Positions 49,151 to 61,749 are shown, numbered from the stretch's first letter. The stretch: 64,000 bases of DNA from Stenopsyche tienmushanensis (GCA_008973525.1 WACJ01000009.1:992001-1056000); one strand, 5' to 3'. The notes: a model not told the origin generated them from the letters alone. Numbers and translations: made by a program.

Positions 49151-50504
49151 GATCGCCAACGTAGGGGGGACCTGATAGGGTGTCAATAAACGTATCACAG
49201 TCAAATGTATAAGCACGTATCCAGCACGTCATTGTAGGTTAATGGCTAAATATATTTCATTTTCAAAATTAAACAAATTACAATTATAAGCTAGGAAAGT
49301 GTTATCATTATTTATCATCCCCTTTGTGTTTCGTTCATCTGATTTCGAAATAATCAAATAGCTTTACATGTTTATTTGACGTGCTAATGATCACAGCCTT
49401 CGTTTACATCAAACAATGAAGGCCGAGAGCCGTCGAAATTTTAAAAAAGGACTTGAATATCGAGCAGCATGGAAGTCGAACGGGATCGCTTAATTAAAGG
49501 ACACCGTAATGCTATCGTTTTCCAATTTATCTCCGAAACATTGAATTATCCTAAGTACCGACGGGTATTCTAAATGGTAATTAATAAACAAGAGGACTCA
49601 AAATAAAACAATCCTAAAACAGTGACAATCTAGACGCTGCCGTCAAAATAAATTTAAATTTCATTTCGGTACTTCTTTGTCCGCGATCGGAAGGAGCCGT
49701 CCCGAATAGATGAATTATCTCGAATCGAGAAAAAGAAATGGGTTGCTTTATTGCGAGGGCGCCCCTTATTTATAGTGAAAGCCCCGGAATATAATTAATT
49801 CACAAAATTTGATTTATACATTTGTTTCGCTCCATATATACCGCGTTCGGAATGGGGAGGGGCTGCCGCACGGGAACGCAGGAATAATATTAAAATATAT
49901 ATTAAAAACAGGTCTTAGGTGTATAAACGTATGACAGCAGGGAAGTCGACTCATGAAAATTTTATTTTGTTTACGTAAAACAATATTTTCTCGACGTCCG
50001 TATTTTTCTTTCATCGCGGTCCTTTGAATATTTAACTTCGCGATTGTGGTTTATGTAAACATAGAATGCAACTTTCCACCATTATAACAGAGATATGATA
50101 AATGGGAAACTAACGCAAATGTACATCCAATTTTTTTTTTCAACTTTAGAAGACAAACATATTCAGAAAATGTAACCTAACCCTAATTGTTTGACAAATT
50201 CAATCAAAACTCTAACTCTTATTATAAAGGTTCAAATATAAATCCAGAATATAACAAGCATTTCCAATCATCCAAATAAATTAAGAAAATGGAAGAATTC
50301 AAATTTTCAATCGTTCGTCTTGATCCGGGCTTTGCCTGATTTACTAAATCTAAAAAAAGTAAGTACTCAGATAATTAATAAACTATGGGCGATTAATTTT
50401 TAACAATAATTAATATATCATTTAAAAATAGTAATAATTTAAAAACTCATATTCAAGCAACCTTATCCTATTTAAGCATACGTAGAAGGATTTGAGTTTT
50501 TATA
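49151..50504. other. Non-coding; less AT-rich island 49360-50060
   Basis: The island is unique in the window and has no domain in any frame. Nothing else recognised. Confidence 0.4.
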
Positions 50505-50677
50505 TACATACATAATTGTCATGAAAGCCTTCTAAATATGGTCAAATAGGCCTAAAATCACTTAAAAAATATTTTTTAAGTAAGATAGAACACGTTTGTA
50601 TAAATTGTAACATGTTTTTTACAACACGCTTTATATAACACGGTTTGAGGAGGGAAAATTTACATAATGTTATAGTA
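50505..50677 (+). repeat. Partner of the repeat at 43775-44004
   Basis: Shared phrases are catgaaagccttctaaatat, ggtcaaatagg, tatataacacggtttgagga and gggaaaat. It directly abuts MITE copy C at 50678. Confidence 0.6.
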
Positions 50678-51290
50678 CACTTAAATCTTTTTTTGTGCGG
50701 TAGATGCGTTCCACGGAAAATCGCACAAAAAAAGCTATGACTTATATAGAAAAAGTGAAAATTGAGGGTTTTTAAAAATCGCATAACTTTGAAACGGACA
50801 TATAAAATACATCCAAAATTGCATAAAAAAAAGTTAATAAAAAACAGGAAAATAATACGACAATTAAAAAATAATTTGGTAACATTTAAAGGACGTCTTG
50901 CATCATTGGTAAAAATTTATTGATGTCAACAATATAATTCATAATTTGTAAAGATGTCACTAAAGTCCCTAACTAAAAAAAATCGGAAAAAATAGCGACT
51001 GTTAAAAACAAATTCATTCAAGTCATTGTTTGGCCTTATTTTGTCATAAATCTGTTAGGAATAATAGAGGATTACATAAAAAAAAGATTCAAACCCAGTT
51101 TGAAATCAGAATAAAGGGCGTGGTCGTAATTCTGATGCAATGTGATTTACACAGTCCTAAATTATATTTTTTTTCCAAATTTTACTTAGTGTCGATTTAT
51201 TTCTTTTTTTATCCAACATATCTCGATACGTATTTTTTATGAAATAAAAAAAATCGCATAACTTCGAAATCGCACAAAAAGAGTTTTGAG
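50678..51290. repeat. TA-flanked MITE of the CGCACAAAAA family, copy C
   Basis: TA lies at 50676-50677. The left end cacttaaatctttttttgtg and the following cggtagatgcgttccacgga then tcgcacaaaaaaag match copy B closely. The right end (cgcataacttcgaaatcgca then caaaaagagttttgag) is less well kept, and the right TA is not clear. Confidence 0.7.
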
Positions 51291-53981
51291 AATTTTCTAT
51301 TCGAAATTTTGTCGATATTGTTTCTGTATCCGCATAGAATTGATGAAGGCATAGAAATGGCTTTAAATTAGTTTTTTTATAGAAATGATCCCATAATGGA
51401 AAGAAGTTTTAAATTCAAGAGAGAATTACAACAGATATTAGAACCTTATAATGAAATACGTAAAGATTTATACGCTAAAAGCAGACAATTGCTTATTAAC
51501 AAAATCTAAAACCAGAAATACTCCAGAGATCTCTGATGATAGAAATCCAGTTTATTAAAGTCCCTTACGCTGCCCGACTTAATTAATCTCATCAATATTT
51601 AGTTTTCATGTCTAGGAAATCAGGCTAAACTTTGATGAAGTATTATTAAAAGAGTTATAATCTTTATTTATTGAATAAATTTAAATCTTCTTTACTTGCA
51701 TACAAATATATGAGAAATTTTGCCAAAATATATCATCTCAATAAATTATTATTTTTAATATAGACATTTTTAAGAATTAATATAATTACTTGTAAGTAAT
51801 ATCGGGATTAAGCAGTCGAACTTGTAACTCAATCATCTTGTATTCAAATCTAAAGATATGGCTGATGAACATATTTTTAAAAACGCTTAAATTAAACAGA
51901 ATACATCAATTACTATAAAGATACATATGAAACATTATTTGACTTTTAATAATATAAAAATGTTGCAATAAAATAAAAAATAATAATGGTTTGATGTTGC
52001 AACTTTTGATTTTCGGTTAGGGAGGGCGACAGTATGTTGGTGCCAAGGGACCCTAAAAGGTCTTAATCTGCCTCAAATATTGATCATTTATTTCATATCC
52101 CAAAATACGATTTCTTTAGGGTCAAAAGAATTTAAAAAACACAAGTTCTCGACTGTATTAGAATTATGGAATAGATATTATATTTCTTCACAAAACGCAT
52201 GATATGCGAGTGTTGTATAGAAATAGATCCTAAATGAAAATAAAATGCCTTCAGTTATCCACTCTATAAAAAAAAATCAGATAATTCGTAAATGTATTTA
52301 TTCTATCAGCCCATTTAAAGGGACTATTAAAGACATGGCTCACCAATGCAAACAGTGCGCACAATATCGAGGAACACGCAACAAAGGAGCAACATATCAG
52401 ATCGAAGGACCCTCTTTTAACGGTACCTAAATTCCTCCACGCTTTTCAAGATCCCTGATAGAGTGCAGAAGGCTGAACATTCACATTTTCTTGCCATCAT
52501 TAGGAGACCCGTATCTAGGCCGGGCTGCTGGAGCCCGAGGCCCTGAATTGAGATCGGAGGGTCCCCCGGGACGTCAACGGGACGCTCCACCCTAGTTCCT
52601 ATGAAAACCCAGTTTTTTACCCTCGATTCATGAACCAATTATGTTTTATGGCTGTTCGTACCGACCAAATTGTCAATGCGACATTATACGTACACATATA
52701 TGTGGTGAGAACCCGCTTAACGCAATTTTGGTAGAGCGACACATTGGGGTGTCGGATAAATTCTGTCCGCTTTATTTCACAAAAAAAACTAATCGTGATA
52801 ATCTGTGAATTTATCTATTTACGCTTATTATAAATCTGGAAATCAAAGAAAATCAGAATCCCACGCGTCTGTAAAAATAAATAATATATACTTTCAAGCG
52901 CAATCGTAGTCCTCATTTTGCTTAATTCTCCAATCGATAAATCCTATTTATAGCCAAAATTTCCTCGCACGAAAATATCCTTTCGTGGAGGATCATAATC
53001 CTCAGCGTTGAGGAAAATTACGATTATAAAATGAAACACTTTCTGTCTAATTACAATTCGAACCAATGCCTTAGAGAAACGCTACGATTCCATTCATTGA
53101 AGTAATCCATCCCTTGAATTAATTGCTTCCATAATAATAAATACTCAAAATGAATTAACATTGACCTAATTAAAACATCCCAATTATACTCATGATTATT
53201 ATGGCAAAAAATATAAAATATAAGGCTTTTCTACCACGAATTGACATATTAACTGGCTTGACCACGAAAAATATTCGTTTATATACTTGGTGGAATAGTT
53301 CAAGCCAAATGATCATGGGATGTGTGTATTATAATCTATTAGAAATCCTTATACCATAAAGGCATCCAGGAATTACATTGATAAGATTTATCATATCTTC
53401 CGTATTCGTCCTCTTAAAAACGTCCATCTGGAACTAATCAAATTTTTCTAGTTTTACTTCTTAGCATTTTTTATGTGATAGTAATTTAAAGGCTTACTAT
53501 GCTTGGTATTGAATACCAATTTAAAATATAAATAAGCAGCCAACGGTATGGTTATACCGTTCTTTCTCTATAAAAGCAGAGTAATATATGCTCTCTATCG
53601 AAAATATATTTGAAAAGTTTCGCCGATTGTTTTTGTTCTCGACTGCGGAACATTGAGACTCTTGAAGAGTACATCCGTGCTTTAGCGATAAGGAATATAA
53701 GATGCAGTTGGAATCTTCTTTCAGCAAAACTTTCTTTCGTTCATCGAAGGATGCAGATTCGCTCTGGAGTTGGCTATTGCATTTTTATCGATCATCAAAT
53801 TCCAATTATACTCCCGACATCGCAGCTTAAAATATATCATCAGACTCATAATACTTTTGGCTTAACAGTATAAAAAATATCTTTTAATTGAATTTAAATA
53901 CATTCAATACGAATATAATCGTATTTGTGGTATTAAAAAAGATGTAAGATGTAAACATCTCCCTAATAAAATCATCAACTA
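51291..53981. other. Non-coding; nothing firmly recognised
   Basis: The stretches 52440-52640 and 52880-53110 are less AT-rich. A frame at 52245-52430 ends in CKQCAQYRGT, which could be mistaken for an integrase zinc finger. The frame at 53610-53873 is not recognisable. The stretch 53940-53981 is the left flank shared with 20244-20281. Confidence 0.35.
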
Positions 53982-54525
53982 TTAACCATTTACACTCGAT
54001 AGGTGACTCTCACTCACCATATGATTTGTGCCGCAACTCGAAAGGTGACTCTCGCTCACCACTCGATTTAATGCAGAAATTCGATGCACAGCAATAACTT
54101 TTTGGGTTTAGTTTCTTTCTGCTGAGACACGGACTAAAACTCGCAAAATTCCAGATTTCCCGGCAAATTATTTATTTCCGTCGCTGCAGATGAATACTTT
54201 TATACTATAATACTTTGATGTGATTTGTAATTATATTACGGAAGAATACAAAAATTCTGAACACCGTATCTATTATATTTCATATCGATATTCACATTAT
54301 TCGTCGAGGTGTAGTAAATACATCACCGGTAGGAAAAGGTTACTTTAACAATTTGAAAAACATACATGTACGCTATATATGTGTATAATACATAGATTAG
54401 ACAGTTACAGTCCCTAGGCGTCGCCTATGTTCGCCAATTAGTAATTACGCCATTATTTCCAAGCGTCCAGATTTCGTCGGGAATGTCTCGATTTAGTAGC
54501 CTTCATCGTGTTGGTGAGGTGTACG
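53982..54525 (-). repeat. piggyBac-like repeat, inverted partner of 12295-12660
   Basis: It begins at TTAA (53982-53985) followed by CCATTTACACTCGATAGGTG. It then has two GGTGACTCTC-CTCACC hairpins in tandem (54001-54018 and 54041-54060). The part 54150-54525 is the reverse complement of 12295-12660. A second TTAA lies at 54345-54348 next to the end-like phrase ctaccggtg (reversed). The GGTG...CACC hairpins at both places look like subterminal repeats of one element. Confidence 0.6.
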
Positions 54526-54545
54526 ATTTCTGTTAGATAAAAATT

Positions 54546-54640
54546 TCAATCCCGAAATTTTCGGGATTACGTTTTCTAATCCCGGGATTCTTAAGTACCT
54601 AAAATTGTCTGGGATTCCGGGATCCCGGGATTGGATTCCT
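54546..54640. repeat. Palindrome-rich CCCGGGATT repeat
   Basis: In under 100 bases, aatcccgaaattttcgggat, aatcccgggatt and gggattccgggatcccggga occur. This is a run of overlapping palindromes built on the word ATCCCGGGAT. It resembles the ends of hAT-type MITEs, but no unit length or target duplication could be defined. Confidence 0.5.
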
Positions 54641-54820
54641 TAAATATGACATCCCTTCAATTAGTTATAATATTTTCTTATCTGAAATTAATCCGCAACC
54701 ACGAACCGAACTGCATGTTCGGCACTAGTTCAAACTTGACAGTCGTGGCAGAAAGGCTACTACGTTTGTTCTCTCTACTCCAAAGTCTGTTCTCAAATAA
54801 ACAAAGCCGCCAAAATACAT

Positions 54821-55030
54821 TGTAGCGTGGGCGATTTACCATTCCCACGTGGTAGCGCTGTTAATCTGAGCAGATTTAATTCGCCAAATTAACAGCGACA
54901 TCTTCCGTCTCTCTTCAGGTGCAATGTGTTATTTTAACAGCGCCATCTCTTGTGGCCCTACGGAAACATTGCACCTGCATACCAACGCATCAGCAGCGAC
55001 GTTGCCGGTTGTGTAGTGAAGCGCGAAAGT
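54821..55030 (+). repeat. LTR fragment of the 42787 family, 5' part
   Basis: It starts exactly at TGTAGCGTGGGCG, like the complete LTR, and runs to gttgtgtagtgaagcgcgaa, where similarity stops. It carries a 28-base segment missing from the 42787 copy. That segment is flanked by gctgttaa and its reverse ttaacagc. Confidence 0.75.
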
Positions 55031-56740
55031 CGAAACCGGAAAACCTGTATTTTTTTCTGGAACCGTAATGAATAACATGGCTTGATTGCGATTTTCTAAG
55101 ATTTACATTTGGATTTACATAAAATAATTCATCAGTCGATAAAGAAGACACCTATACGACGCTTTTGATCCATACATCATCGCTAGATGGTGCTCTCAGC
55201 ATAATGAAGAGAGCTACGCATACAGAAATAACTTTTAACGAAACATTCTTGGGGAACAACGTAACTGGACTATATTTATAGAATCGAATGCTTTTAATGT
55301 CATATTTGTTTCTAATTTCCCTAATGACCCATGTGGTTAATATATACATAGTTGAACATAATCCAGACTAATTAATATAGGGATCTTAATATCAAATAAC
55401 TATTTATAGACTATATTATTTGAGAGTCAAATATTAACTAAAATGAGAGATTGTATCAAGTTATTCATACGCCTGAAGGATTTACGGAGGAAGAATTTCC
55501 ATTAAATAAACCCAATTTATCTTCGACATATGGACAAACTTGATGAATAACTCATCGAATTTGGATTCCGTTGATGCGAATTTGTTATTTCAACGCTTGG
55601 ATTGTCTACTACAAATAATGAATATCGAAATGTCACCTCGCAAAGTTTGGCCGGCTATTAGTTACGTCGTTTCGGGATCCAATTACAGCGAAAGCAAAAC
55701 GTTTATTTTAACACTGCCATTTACATTCGATCGACACTCATTTATATGGGATATTTTTATCGTGTTCGCAAATTGAATTTTAAGCTAACGACGATCGAAC
55801 TTGTGGCTCAAATGACCGATACGTTTCTAATTTTATCCCATGGCAGATTCAAAAGATAAGAGCATAAAAATAAATTTGATGTGATTAATTGAGAGCATAC
55901 GCAGCTCCTCTTGAATACGATTATTTGTATATTTTTATAAATTTATGTATCATCAAATATATCATCTCTGATTCATTATCGGCTGTCCGAGTTTCATTTT
56001 GACATTGATGTCATTTTTTTATACTTGTATAAAAAACCATTTTTTTGCACAATTTTCTAAAATAATATTTTTCAGCTTGAATATTCAGTGCATAACAATA
56101 TGAGGAATGTTCTCAAATTAACGCAAAGAATACTGGAGTAGCCTAGGGCAGTGTACTAGTTCCAGCTCTACAAGTTTGTGTAACAACAACATTGCCTACA
56201 ATTGTCATGTTTGCTTAAAACATGACCATTTTAACAACTAGAAAAGGCATAAACTGAATCGAAAATTGATATCATGGCATCATTAAAATCCTGTACGATA
56301 GCATAATCAACATCTTAACAGTACGAAATCCTGATTAATTCTATGAGATATTTTAAGTTCTTTAAAACAAAGGGAATACTTAATTTCTCTCCTCAATATA
56401 AGCTCCCTATAACACTGTTTCTAAGGAAATAATAATTTTGAGCCCCGACACATACATAATAATAGTTCAACAGTAAAATAGCTGAAAAGAAGAAAACCTT
56501 AATGAAAATGATTGGATGAATCAGATGTTTTAATAGAAAATATGCACACAATATCCGCCAGATTAAGTGTTATCATTTACTCTATTGTAGCTGTAATTTG
56601 TATGTATTTACAATTGGATTCATATATGCTTGCTTATATTCACAACGTCTAGTTAAATGAATATATTTTCATATTTGAGCAATTTTGTCGAAAAATGTGT
56701 TTGTGTTATATATAATAAAATAGGCAAGCGTCTTCGTACA
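55031..56740. other. Non-coding; island 55540-55920
   Basis: Unique sequence. The 78-residue frame 55540-55776 (+) has no domain. Nothing else recognised. Confidence 0.4.
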
Positions 56741-56980
56741 CACGATGAAGTCGTTGATGCCATAATCGCTTTACACCGATTATGATCTGCCAACTCCGAT
56801 CAACGTGAGACAATCGTCAATTTGAGGCAGAGTCGATTGTAAATAAACACTGTTGATGGCATACAAGACCACTCTATTTCTTCACATAAACAATACACAA
56901 GAAATCGATTCATTTACTCCTGCTTTACAACGAAATGATAGTTGGATAAAGACTCATTCAACAAGCAGCGACGAACAAGT
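56741..56980 (+). repeat. Dispersed repeat R2, copy 5 (5' part)
   Basis: Contains cgatgaagtcgttgatgcca, taatcgctttacaccgatta, tttgaggcagagtcgattgt, acacaagaaatcgattcatt and caacaagcagcgacgaac. It matches 31210-31445 and stops abruptly. Confidence 0.65.
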
Positions 56981-58714
56981 TATAAATGTTCACTTTTTTC
57001 GGTTTTTAAATCACTTTCATATACAACAAAAATATGTCACCGCCGCTGCTCGTGGCTGCTTTTATCACAGTAAGGGAAAGGTTAAATATCCTATACATCA
57101 ATTTCTTTAGTCGTATTATTGAGTGGCTCAATTAACCGAAATCCACATTATTTATGATATAGGGTGCGGCAGGGAAACTTCCTTTTTTGAAAGACGTGCC
57201 CTGAAGCGACAGTTATTTTAAAAAGGATAGGTCCATTCTAATTTAAAAATATTTTTAAAAAATGAATTAAACTCATATCTCCTGTCTGTTTGTGTTGCTC
57301 ATTTTTTAAATAAGGTAGTTTCTTATTTATCATTAGATATTATGCGCTTTAGAGCCGACACGAAAGCTACTTAGCCTCCGAAAAGACTTTAAAACTTCGA
57401 TTCGTCGACTCCTTTTGTTGTGTGTTCCCATCAAATATGTAGATTTAGCGATTCGCGATAGCTATTTTAGCGTTTTATTGAAAGCCCGAATCGATCCTCA
57501 TTCATTATTTATGACTTGTTATAAGATCGACAATATTGACAGAGTGACAGCTGTCACAACTGGCGATGGACTTCCTCGTCGGGGCTTTGTTATGAAAAAT
57601 AAACAAATCGAATCCATTCAATTAAGCTGCGGAATGAAAACAGATTGATGAATACGTAGCCCCTTTATAAATATTTCATACAATTTCAGTGGAGCCCAGT
57701 CGAAATTACCATCTCATCAGCAATTTGATGAAAAATCACGTTTCTGCGGGAAGTCGAATTTTCCGCGAGACTCTCGCCCGCAATATTTTCCCGATACGTT
57801 TTTCCGCGAAACAATAGATTCGCGTTTTTCGCCGAAACAGCGACCGATTCAGTCGCCGCGGTCTCGCAGAGCATCGCATGTCTGCCATACTTAATAGACA
57901 AAATAAAAATTATGTAACATAGCGAAGAAGTACCTCATTCATTTTAAGCTATTTGTAACGGGGACAAAATGGGAGAGTGTGGGAGAGATTCTAATCTTTT
58001 TGTGGAGTCGATTTATTTTTACATATTCTTCAGAGGTGTTGAATTTTACGTTTGTTGGCCGTGGTGACCCTGGAAACTTATCTGTATGGATCGTGGACTC
58101 TCAAATATACCGAAGAATTCAAGAAATCTTCCAGGCGAAATCCCTTTTATTTCCAGCGAAAATTTAAATATTTTTTGCGGCAGCCGTTATTAAACCACCC
58201 ACTTGAGAATCGTTTTCAGGGAATGTATTTTTAATATTATTTAAAATCATTTTCTTTCCGTATCTAACTAAAAGCAAATGTTATCCTATTGAAAGTTTAG
58301 TATTATTATGTACATATTCTTAAACATTCATATTTCGCTTGAAGAATTTTTATCAATAGAAAAAAAACTGGATAATATGTATATTTAAATTTAAATATAT
58401 ATATTTAGCATCATCGAGACTTTTATCTAACTGGGAAAGTAAACCTCCCATAATTTGCAGTTATGAGGCTTTAAATCTCTATAATAATGGCAATATATTG
58501 TATTAATAAAATTATAAAAAGGGCAAAAGGACTTCATTTTGAAAATAAGAAACGATTTCAGGACTTCAGGATAGGAAAAATGATATAAAATATCAATTTA
58601 ATCATGGAAATATGTCCATGCATGATGTATTATTTAGTCTTCGTTCTCTTACAAATAATATTTAGAATACGATGGTGTGATTTTTTTTTTGTATAATCAC
58701 CATATATACATGTA
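56981..58714. other. Non-coding; island 57340-57960 and a short repeat end
   Basis: The stretch 57161-57180 (agggtgcggcagggaaactt) is the reverse of 9095-9122. The stretch 57340-57960 is less AT-rich and unique. A splice-acceptor-like site before 57687 is followed by 43 open codons in phase 1, but these do not resemble the Side-family tail. No gene called. Confidence 0.4.
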
Positions 58715-59334
58715 CGAGGAATATCCAGAAAGTAAGTGTACTAAATTTTTATATTTTTTTTAGAAAAAGTGTATTTTTAAAAAAATACAGGATATTGTTG
58801 ATACAATTGTAAACTATTTTTCAACGTAATCGTCATCCCGTTCAATGCATCTGGTGAGCTGTGGTACAAGCTTCTTTATGCCCTCCTCGAAGAACTCTTC
58901 CGCCAGTTCCATCCCCCACGTCAGAATCATAATCTGAGAAAAAGATCATAATCTGAAGGCACCAAGTCAGGAGAATACAGGGGCGATTCAAAATATTCCA
59001 AAGCACACTCTTCTCGTTAGCATACCCCTCCTTTTTTTTAGTGGTTCTTTTAAGTTATTTTTAAGGTCTCACAATATCATTGTGTATTGATGGTTTCTCG
59101 CTGAGGTAGAAAGTTCCAAAACACTGAAGCCATGATTTTTTTGTACCAAATTGTGATTTTGAATATTTTGGCAGATGGGACACTATAATATGAATTTACG
59201 TACTATCGTGTTCTTACCGTGCTTGATTTGTCAGGAGATCTCATTTTATCACTCAGTGTGGCCAACCTTTAAAAAACAAAAAAAAACTACAGCCCGTCAT
59301 TGTTTCAGTACACTTACTTTCGGGATATGGCTCA
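58715..59334 (-). mobile_element. Internally deleted mariner, 620 bp
   Basis: TA lies at 58713-58714 and 59335-59336. The inverted ends share GAAAGTAAGTGTACT. The minus strand near 58920-58830 reads LAEEFFEEGIKKLVPQLTRC followed by IERDDDY, the C-terminus of the same transposase family as 10615-11175 and 61750-62880. It also has a second piece near 59085-59010 and the helix-turn-helix-proximal end. The catalytic centre is deleted. This is an intermediate on the way to a MITE. Confidence 0.85.
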
Positions 59335-59336
59335 TA

Positions 59337-61015
59337 TATTTTATTTTATCAATATAAGACTTTCTTACAATGGAATGCTTTTATTTATATTAAAATAAAC
59401 TGTAGGCAATTTATAAAATTCGTCCCTTCTATGGAATAATTTTTAACCACGGTATTCATAGTACGTAGGAATATGTATAATTTTTCTCCCATCCCGTAGG
59501 TATGAATCCAAAATGATTGATTCACGAATTCAATCATTGGACTTTTTATAGATATATAATCATATCAGCGGTCCGAAAAACGGACCGATTGAACATACGA
59601 ACCTGTACGATCTGTACGATCATGGAAGCAACGTAGCGTCTAGACACTTTCTATCATAGTATTTTTTAAGAACAGTAACCGCTATCTATGCGTTAAGTCG
59701 GCTGCTTTTGGGACTATCTTTATATATTATTTTTAAACATATATTATAATAGTATTTAATATATTTCCTTTACAATAGTATTATTTAACTTTGATTTCCG
59801 AAAAGGGCGGTTAAGTTAGATATTTGCCACGGGCGCCTATATCCTTGTTACGGCTCTACTAATCGTTGACGCTTATAATGAACACATCAAATTATGGATT
59901 ATGGTATTTATACATTATCATAGAATATTAATAATAACCACAAAAATTGCATTAAAAATCATTCATAGTCAAATCCATCGATAATTTAATTGAGCCACAA
60001 CGGCGTATCCCCGACTTATCCCCGACTTATCCCCGGCCTAAATTTCAAATGTTTTTGTAAGGAAATTTCTGTATCAAAATTAAAATTCGGCTTGTATATG
60101 TCCATAGTTTAGAATAGCGTGTGCCATATGATAGTGTTTACTTTTGTTACATGCGATTTTGAAGAAAATTAATATTCCTAAGGTACACTTCGAACATTAC
60201 TCCGCAAACATTCATTAACTTTAAATACATAAATTTGTTTTTCATGCAAAGCGCACAGTCTATCTTTAGCATGTGCGAAAAAGCTTCCGCATTAAATAAT
60301 ATCGTTCGTCCCTTTTGAATGGATTTATTTTAAATATTTTAATAAAACATCCCGACCGTCCTTTTAAGCATAGAGAACTCCGCCGAATGAGATTCATGAA
60401 ACGAAATTACCACTATACATTTGACGTCGAAAAAAGAACTGTCACGAATTTAGAAGTTTTATATCAGCTGCGAGCTTTTCGGCACTCGAAACTCATTAGT
60501 TTCCTTTGAAAAGTTTCTGAATCAAATCTCCCGTTTTTCATTCCCGTACGGCTAAAAAGAGAACCAACAGCTGTATCCTGTTTAATTAATTATCTTATTA
60601 ACTGCAGTCCACGAATTATCGGTGAATTCGCAAACTAATTTTCTGGAGCGCAAAAATTGTCGCATAAAGGAAAAGTTTCGACTCGATGGACGGAAAATTA
60701 TTTATAAGGCCCTAATTACGATTTTCAAAATGACACGCAGAGATTTTCCTTATAATTCAGTATCATATAACGAGTGTGCGATATTAATAAAATTCAAACC
60801 ATTGTCTAACTTTACAAATGCTTTAAATGTCTTAAAATTGTATGGAAATTCTGGTCAAACCCCATTATGGTTGTGCGATAATATTTTTTAATAATTGTTG
60901 TTTATAGATCTTACCAAATCTCCCTGACTTTGTCATTTTCAAAAATTATATTTCCATTTAAATACCTAGAGTCAATAAAATAGGTGTGGCCAAATCTAGA
61001 TATTTTTTCATTGTA
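59337..61015. other. Non-coding; short tandem repeat at 60006-60036
   Basis: The phrase cgacttatcccc is repeated in tandem at 60012-60035, with a partial unit before. The stretch 60290-60900 is less AT-rich, with 64- and 89-residue frames that have no domain. Nothing else recognised. Confidence 0.4.
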
Positions 61016-61716
61016 TTAGGGTGTCCCATAAGTTTCTTTCGTTTTCATATTAAGAAAAAAATAAACAATTATTTGTATTACATCAAAATTTATTGAATAA
61101 TATATAATCCATTCTGTTCTATTACCTTTCTCCATCTCTCCGGAAGCCTCATAATGCCTTCTTGCCAAAATTTCCCAGGTTTATTGGCAAAATATTGATC
61201 AAGGTACATTTTTATATCATTTTTTGAATTAATATTTTTACCACGTTAAGAATTTTCAATGAAAGAAATAAATAATAATCTGAAGGGGCAATGTCCGGAG
61301 AGTATGGAGGATGAGGTAAAACATCCCAGTTAAATGATAAAATTTATATCTGACGAGCAAAGACGTTTTCTGGCAATTGCATCCTTTAGATTGTCTGGTT
61401 GGAAACAATATTTTGTTTAATTGATCGTTTCACCTTGCTGAAGTAACTTATGATAAACTACCCCCTTCCAATCCCACCAAATGCATACCAAAACGTTTTT
61501 TGGGTGTAGGCCAGGTTTAACTACAGTTAAAGCTTCTGTACCCTTGATCCGAGACCGTTTACGTTGGATATTCTCATAGAGTATCCAACTTTCATCTCCA
61601 GTGACAAGTCTCTTCAAAAATGGTTGGCTATTATGTCGTTCGAGGAGATGATCGCAAGTTGAAATACGCTGAAGTTTATTTGAGTCAGTCAGTTCATAAG
61701 TGCTGTAAAAAGTATT
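61016..61716 (-). mobile_element. Mariner of the 45217 family, truncated
   Basis: TA at 61014-61015 precedes TTAGGGTGTCCCATAAGTTT. The minus strand reads RLVTGDESWILYENIQRKRS near 61610 and KPGLHPKNVLVCIWWDWKGV near 61530, then YHKLLQQGETIN. A degraded YSPDIAPSDYYLF-like stretch lies near 61310-61270. The other end is missing: similarity to 45217-45932 stops near 61716, shortly before the next element starts at 61750. Confidence 0.75.
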
Positions 61717-61749
61717 TTCGAAACATAAGTCTGTAAAAACCAGTTAGTA

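Noticed and set aside
52245..52430. Integrase-like zinc-binding phrase CKQCAQYRGT
   Set aside because: Only the two cysteines fit; the histidine pair and the following catalytic core are absent.
53610..53873. 87-codon open frame
   Set aside because: No domain, AT-biased composition and no transcription or splice signals; likely chance.
57687..57816. Possible exon after a tttcag acceptor, 43 open codons in phase 1
   Set aside because: It ends in a stop without a donor, has no hydrophobic segment, and does not resemble the Side-family transmembrane or cytoplasmic part.
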